A model generated the notes under the pieces. The model saw only the letters and a list, made by a program, of their open reading frames with translations. It did no database searches and was not told where the DNA came from. Position numbers and translations under genes: made by a program. From Ramlibacter sp. PS4R-6 (lineage in GTDB: Bacteria; Pseudomonadota; Gammaproteobacteria; Burkholderiales; Burkholderiaceae_C): 64,000 nt of DNA. Positions within the stretch are counted from its first letter, which is position 1. Each line of letters starts with the position of its first letter. The stretch lies in the NCBI RefSeq assembly GCF_037572775.1, contig NZ_JBBHKA010000001.1, forward strand, positions 3,100,001 to 3,164,000, read 5' to 3'. Below are positions 59,728-64,000 of the stretch, one piece after another.

Positions 59728-60528
59728 ATGACAGTCCCCAAATTGTTGCTCACCGGCGCCGCCGGGGCCCTCGGCAAGGTGCTGCGCGAGAGCCTGAAAC
59801 CCGATTGCCGGGTCATGCGTCTGTCGGACAAGGCGGCCATGGCCCCTGCCCGCGAAAACGAGGAAGTGGTCGAGTGCGACCTTGCGGACAAGAAGGCCGT
59901 GGACGAACTCGTGCGCGGTTGCGATGCCATCGTGCACCTGGGCGGTGTCTCGGTCGAGAAGTCCTTCGAGGAAGTGCTCGACGGCAACATCCGCGGCGTG
60001 TTCCACATCTACGAAGGCGCGCGGCGGCATGGCTGCAAGCGGGTGGTGTTCGCCAGTTCCAACCACGCGATCGGCTTCCACAAGCAGGGCGAGATGCTCG
60101 ATGCGAATTCGCTGCGCCGGCCCGACGGCTATTACGGCCTGTCGAAGTCGTACGGCGAAGACCTGTCGCGCTTCTACTTCGACCGCTACGGCATCGAGAC
60201 GGCTTGCCTGCGCATCGGCTCGTCCTTCCCCGAGCCGAAGGACCGCCGCATGCTCATCACCTGGCTGAGCTATGGCGACCTCACGCGCCTGGTGCGCGCG
60301 TGCCTCACTGTGCCGAAGCTCGGCCACACGATTCTCTACGGCGCATCGGCCAACCGCGACAAGTGGTGGGACAACAGCCTGGCCTCGCACGTGGGCTTCG
60401 AGCCGCAGGACAGCTCCGAGCCGTTCCGCGCCAAGGTCGAGGCCCTGCCCCCGCTCGCGCCCGACGACCCCGCGGCCATCTACCAGGGCGGCGCCTTCGT
60501 GAAGGCCGGCCCCTTCGAGAGTTCCTAG
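59728..60528 (+). CDS. udh: Uronate dehydrogenase
   Basis: The 266-residue NAD-dependent enzyme oxidises D-galacturonate and D-glucuronate to the aldarolactones. It has TGAAGALG at 9-16, Ser111 in FASSNH, and Tyr136/Lys140 in YYGLSK. Segments such as [27 protein letters not shown] and IGSSFPEP are close to characterised Udh proteins. It is the first gene of the plus-strand uronate operon. Confidence 0.93.
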   Translation: MTVPKLLLTGAAGALGKVLRESLKPDCRVMRLSDKAAMAPARENEEVVECDLADKKAVDELVRGCDAIVHLGGVSVEKSFEEVLDGNIRGVFHIYEGARRHGCKRVVFASSNHAIGFHKQGEMLDANSLRRPDGYYGLSKSYGEDLSRFYFDRYGIETACLRIGSSFPEPKDRRMLITWLSYGDLTRLVRACLTVPKLGHTILYGASANRDKWWDNSLASHVGFEPQDSSEPFRAKVEALPPLAPDDPAAIYQGGAFVKAGPFESS

Positions 60529-60556
60529 ACAAACCACCACGACCCGAGGACGACAA

Positions 60557-61522
60557 ATGAAGCTCAAGACATCCCTGACCCTGATCGCCTGCGCGCTCGC
60601 CGCGTTCGCCGCGCGCGCCACCGAGTTCCGCTCGGCCGACATCCACCCCGACGGCTACCCCACCGTCGAAGCCGTGAAGTTCATGGGCGAGCGCCTGAAG
60701 GCGCTGACCAACGGCAAGCATACGATCAAGGTGTTCAACAACAGCGCGCTGGGCAACGAGAAGGACACCATCGAGCAGACAAAGATCGGCGCGCTCGCGA
60801 TGACGCGCGTGAACATCGCGCCGATGAACAACATCTGTCCCGAGACGCAGGTGCCCACCATGCCCTTCCTGTTCCGCAGCAAGGACCACCTGCACAAGGT
60901 GCTGGACGGTCCGGTGGGCGAGGAGATTCTGGCGGCCTGCGCGCCGCAGGGTTTCGTGGGCCTGGCGTACTACGACAGCGGCGCGCGTTCGCTCTACACC
61001 GCGAAGAAGCCGGTGCGGACGCTGGCCGATGCCAAGGGCATGAAGATCCGCGTGCAGCAATCCGACCTGTGGGTCGCGCTGCTCGAAGCGATGGGCGCGA
61101 ACGCGACGCCGATGCCCTATGGCGAGGTGTACACCGCACTCAAGACCGGCCTGGTCGACGGCGCCGAGAACAACTGGCCTTCGTACGAGAGCTCGCGCCA
61201 CTTCGAGGTGGCCAAGTATTACTCGGTGACCGAGCACTCCATGGCGCCCGAGATGCTGCTGTTCTCCAAGCGCGTGTGGGACACGCTCTCGCCCGACGAC
61301 CAGAAGGCGATCCGCCAGGCCGCGAAGGAATCGGTGCCCATGATGCGCAAGCTGTGGGACGAGCGTGAAGCCAAGTCGCTCGCCACCGTGAAGGCCGCCG
61401 GCTCGGAAATCATCACGGTCGACAAGGCCTCCTTCCAGAAGGCCATGCAGCCGGTCTACGACAAGTTCATCACGGACGCCAAGCTGAAGGCCATGGTCAA
61501 GCGCGTGCAGGACACGCAGTGA
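60557..61522 (+). CDS. dctP: TRAP transporter solute-binding protein (DctP), uronate-type
   Basis: This 321-residue DctP-family receptor has a signal peptide (after FAARA, about 21) and the TRAP pattern: [34 protein letters not shown] with the carboxylate-binding Arg, and [22 protein letters not shown]. Location after udh matches characterised hexuronate TRAP receptors. It lies 28 bp after udh. Confidence 0.92.
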   Translation: MKLKTSLTLIACALAAFAARATEFRSADIHPDGYPTVEAVKFMGERLKALTNGKHTIKVFNNSALGNEKDTIEQTKIGALAMTRVNIAPMNNICPETQVPTMPFLFRSKDHLHKVLDGPVGEEILAACAPQGFVGLAYYDSGARSLYTAKKPVRTLADAKGMKIRVQQSDLWVALLEAMGANATPMPYGEVYTALKTGLVDGAENNWPSYESSRHFEVAKYYSVTEHSMAPEMLLFSKRVWDTLSPDDQKAIRQAAKESVPMMRKLWDEREAKSLATVKAAGSEIITVDKASFQKAMQPVYDKFITDAKLKAMVKRVQDTQ

Positions 61523-62013
61523 CCGGCTACACCCGCTTGTGCCGCGCGATCGCGCGCGGCTGCATGTGGCTGGGCATCGCGGGGCTCGTTCTGCTGATTG
61601 CCTGCGTCACGTGGCAGGTGTTCGGCCGCTACGTGCTGAACAACACGCCGACGTGGGCCGAAAGCCTGGCGCTGCTGCTCGTGCTGTACGTGACGATGCT
61701 CGGCGTGGCCGTCGGCGTGCGCGACGCGGGCCACATCGGGCTCGAGTCGCTGCTGGTGCTCGCACCCGAGGGCCTGCGCCTGAAGATGGAATACCTGATT
61801 CACGCCCTCGTGCTGATCTTCGGCGCGGCGATGGCCTACAACTGCGCGTTCCTGGCGCACTCGGTTTGGTCCTACCGCCTGCCCACCCTCTGGATTTCGG
61901 AAGGCTGGAAGTACGTTCCGGCCGCCTTCGCGGGTGTGCTGGTGGTGATGTTCTCGATCGAACATGTGATCGCCCTTGCCCAGGGCCAAGAAGTGGAGCC
62001 TGCCTGGCAATGA
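61519..62013 (+). CDS. dctQ: TRAP transporter small permease (DctQ)
   Basis: This 164-residue protein has four hydrophobic helices and the DctQ mark [26 protein letters not shown] at 61519 overlaps the dctP stop (GTGA); it ends in a 4-bp overlap with dctM. It is the small membrane subunit of the uronate uptake system. Confidence 0.92.
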   Translation: MTGYTRLCRAIARGCMWLGIAGLVLLIACVTWQVFGRYVLNNTPTWAESLALLLVLYVTMLGVAVGVRDAGHIGLESLLVLAPEGLRLKMEYLIHALVLIFGAAMAYNCAFLAHSVWSYRLPTLWISEGWKYVPAAFAGVLVVMFSIEHVIALAQGQEVEPAWQ

Positions 62014-63305
62014 CGATTCCGCTGCTCATTCTCGCGGGCTCTTTCACGCTCTTCCTGCTGCTGGGCGTGCCCGTGGCTTTCTCCATCGGGCTGTCCGCGC
62101 TGACGACGCTGCTCTACGAAGGCCTGCCGCTCGCGGTGGGCTTCCAGCAGATGACGTCGGGCATGAACGTGTTCTCGTTCCTGGCCATCCCCTTCTTCAT
62201 CTTCGCCGGCGAGCTGATGCTCTATGGCGGCATCGCCGACCGCATCGTGCGGTTCGCCATGAGCCTGGTCGGCCACGTGCGCGGCGGACTCGGCATGTCG
62301 AACGTCGTGGCCTGCACGCTGTTCGGCGGTGTCTCGGGCTCGCCCGTCGCGGACGTCTCCGCCATGGGCGCCGTGATGATCCCCATGATGAAGAAGGAGG
62401 GTTACCACGCCGACTACGCGGTCAACGTGACGACGCACGCGGCCCTCGTCGGCGCGCTGATGCCAACCAGCCACAACATGATCATCTACACGTTGGCCGC
62501 CGGCGGGAAAGTGTCGATCGCGGCGCTGATCCTCGCGGGCCTGCTGCCGGCGCTGATCCTGACGGTGAGCAACCTCGTCGCGGCCTATCTCGTGGCGGTG
62601 AAGCGCGGCTACCCCGCGGGCACGTTCCCGGGCTGGAGCATCGTCGCGGTGTCGTTCGCGGCCGCCCTGCCCGGCCTGCTGGTCGTCGTGCTGATCCTCG
62701 TGGGCATCCTGTCCGGCGCTTTCACAGCGACGGAATCGGCGGCCATCGCGGTGCTGTATGCGCTGGGCCTGACGGTGTTCGTCTACCGCACGCTGAAGTG
62801 GGAACACTTCCTGAAGGCTGCGTCGAAGGCGGTGAAGACCACCGGTATCATCCTGCTGCTGATCGGCATCTCGTCGACCTTCGGCTACCTGATCTCGCTG
62901 TACGGCGTGGCGGAGCTCACGGGCAAGATGCTGTCGACGATCACGAAGGAGCCGTGGCTGATCTTCCTGTTGATCAACGTGATCCTGTTCGTGCTGGGCA
63001 CGTTCCTGGACATGGCCGCGACCATCCTGCTGTGCACGCCGATCTTCCTGCCGATCGCCCAGGCCTACGGCATGAGCTCGGTGCAGTTCGGCATGGTGCT
63101 GCTGATCAACTGCGCGCTGGGCCTGAACACGCCGCCCGTGGGCACGACGCAATTTGTCGGCTGCGCGATCGCGGGCGTGCCGGTGGGATACGTGATGCGC
63201 ACCATCCTGCCGTTCTACGGCGCGCTGATCGCCGCGCTGCTGATCGTCACCTACGTCCCCGCGTTTTCCATGTGGCTGCCGAACCTGGTGCTCGGCACGC
63301 ACTGA
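62010..63305 (+). CDS. dctM: TRAP transporter large permease (DctM)
   Basis: The 431-residue permease has about 12 helices and DctM marks: FLAIPFFIFAGELM, LFGGVSGSPVADVSAMGAVMIP and LGTFLDMAATILLCTPIFLPIA, with the late GLNTPPVGTTQFVGCAI motif. The start (ATGA overlap with dctQ) is at 62010; a longer in-frame reading over dctQ is a shadow. Confidence 0.94.
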   Translation: MTIPLLILAGSFTLFLLLGVPVAFSIGLSALTTLLYEGLPLAVGFQQMTSGMNVFSFLAIPFFIFAGELMLYGGIADRIVRFAMSLVGHVRGGLGMSNVVACTLFGGVSGSPVADVSAMGAVMIPMMKKEGYHADYAVNVTTHAALVGALMPTSHNMIIYTLAAGGKVSIAALILAGLLPALILTVSNLVAAYLVAVKRGYPAGTFPGWSIVAVSFAAALPGLLVVVLILVGILSGAFTATESAAIAVLYALGLTVFVYRTLKWEHFLKAASKAVKTTGIILLLIGISSTFGYLISLYGVAELTGKMLSTITKEPWLIFLLINVILFVLGTFLDMAATILLCTPIFLPIAQAYGMSSVQFGMVLLINCALGLNTPPVGTTQFVGCAIAGVPVGYVMRTILPFYGALIAALLIVTYVPAFSMWLPNLVLGTH

Positions 63306-63315
63306 AGGAGCTTCC

Positions 63316-64000
63316 ATGACCGCATTCCAGATTCCAGGCCTCAGCGGCAAGTCGGTGCTCGTCACCGGCGCCAGCACCGGCATCGGCGCCGCCGTCGCCC
63401 GTGCCTTCGGCGCACAGGGCGCCAAAGTCGCCGTGCACTACAACCAGTCCGAGGGGCCGGCCGCCGCGGTGGTCGACGAGATCTGCGGCGCCGGCGGCGA
63501 AGCGATCCGCGTGCGCGCCGACGTGCGCGACAGCGACGCGATCCGGGCGGCCGTGAAGACCACCGCCGACGCCTTCGGCGGCATCGACATCCTCGTGAAC
63601 AACGCCGGCAGCCTCGTCAAGCGCGTGCCCATCGCGGAACTGACCGACGAACTGTTCGACGACGTGCTGCACATCAACGCGCTGTCCATGCTGGCGTTCT
63701 GCCGCGAGGCCGTGCCGCTCATGCGCAAGCGCGGCGGCGGCAACATCGTGAACGTCACGTCGATCGCCGCGCGGCACGGCGGCGGGCCCGGCGCCTACCT
63801 CTATGCCGGTGCGAAGGGGTTCGTCAGCACCGCGACGCGCGGACTGGCGAAGGAACTGGTGGGCGACAAGATTCGCGTGAATGCGGTCGCACCGGGAGTG
63901 ATCGTGACGCCCTTCCACGACCGCTTCTCCACGCCGCAGATGCTGGAGTCGTTCAAGGCGACCATTCCCATGGGCCGGCTGGGGACGGCCGACGAGTGCG
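63316..64000 (+). CDS. SDR oxidoreductase, cut by window end
   Basis: The first 228 residues are visible. TGASTGIG at about 18-25, NNAGS and the YxxxK motif (LYAGAKG, Tyr-Ala-Gly-Ala-Lys) mark a classical NAD(P)-dependent SDR of the FabG/glucose-dehydrogenase type. AAGGAG lies 6 bases before the ATG. As the last visible gene of the udh-dctPQM unit it probably oxidises or reduces a uronate or sugar alcohol; substrate unknown. Confidence 0.86.
   Translation, partial: MTAFQIPGLSGKSVLVTGASTGIGAAVARAFGAQGAKVAVHYNQSEGPAAAVVDEICGAGGEAIRVRADVRDSDAIRAAVKTTADAFGGIDILVNNAGSLVKRVPIAELTDELFDDVLHINALSMLAFCREAVPLMRKRGGGNIVNVTSIAARHGGGPGAYLYAGAKGFVSTATRGLAKELVGDKIRVNAVAPGVIVTPFHDRFSTPQMLESFKATIPMGRLGTADEC

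Overview
The window looks like chromosomal DNA from a high-GC betaproteobacterium of the order Burkholderiales, most likely family Comamonadaceae (Ramlibacter/Variovorax/Comamonas-like). The reasons are a PHB phasin, a dnaG-rpoD housekeeping block, five Bug/TctC periplasmic receptors of which four have no adjacent TctAB, and a protocatechuate 4,5-cleavage (pmd/lig) operon in the order known from comamonads. No rRNA, tRNA, insertion sequence, prophage or CRISPR array was seen.

Layout. 1-2.4 kb: a histone-deacetylase-like hydrolase (cut by the window edge), phasin, and an SDR behind a LiuR-like palindrome. 2.4-7.7 kb: yihY, dnaG, rpoD. 7.8-10.8 kb: a complete tripartite tricarboxylate transporter (tctCBA). 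10.9-13.4 kb: exported proteins of unknown role (creatininase-like and YVTN propeller) and a small zinc-ribbon protein. 13.5-19.0 kb: the pmd operon on the minus strand, with a divergent LysR regulator, followed by a TAXI-type TRAP transporter (20-23 kb). 23-29.4 kb: a seven-gene liv-type ABC operon ending in a DUF1932 oxidoreductase and an AEC permease. 29.5-35.3 kb: vanAB, a core-MetE-like methyltransferase, a Vgb-like propeller and a subtilase. 35.2-41.6 kb: a fused LeuD-LeuC dehydratase, LysR, HMG-CoA-lyase-like enzyme, CoA transferase, Bug receptor and GYD protein. 41.6-46 kb: a sugar-acid operon (Bug, IlvD/Edd dehydratase, RraA-like, SDR). 46-51.4 kb: a glycine-zipper protein and the PrkA-YeaH-SpoVR stress operon. 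51.9-53 kb: a PAS histidine kinase. 53-64 kb: a hexuronate/aldarate module (gudD, garD, kdgD, two Bug receptors, a FadR-type GntR, udh, a TRAP transporter, and an SDR cut by the window end).

How it works together. VanAB would demethylate vanillate to protocatechuate, which PmdAB/C/D/E/F would convert to pyruvate and oxaloacetate. A 14-bp motif shared, with one mismatch, between the pmdR-pmd and livK-vanA intergenic regions suggests common control. Uronate dehydrogenase, glucarate and galactarate dehydratases and KdgD form most of an oxidative uronate route to 2-oxoglutarate semialdehyde; related dyads flank the GntR gene. Much of the window is devoted to uptake and breakdown of plant-derived aromatic acids and sugar acids.

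Genes are densely packed, with many 1-8 bp overlaps inside operons and almost no space at convergent junctions. Long antisense reading frames are common because of the GC-rich third codon position and were treated as shadows. Functional names rest on recognised motifs and gene context, not on database searches.
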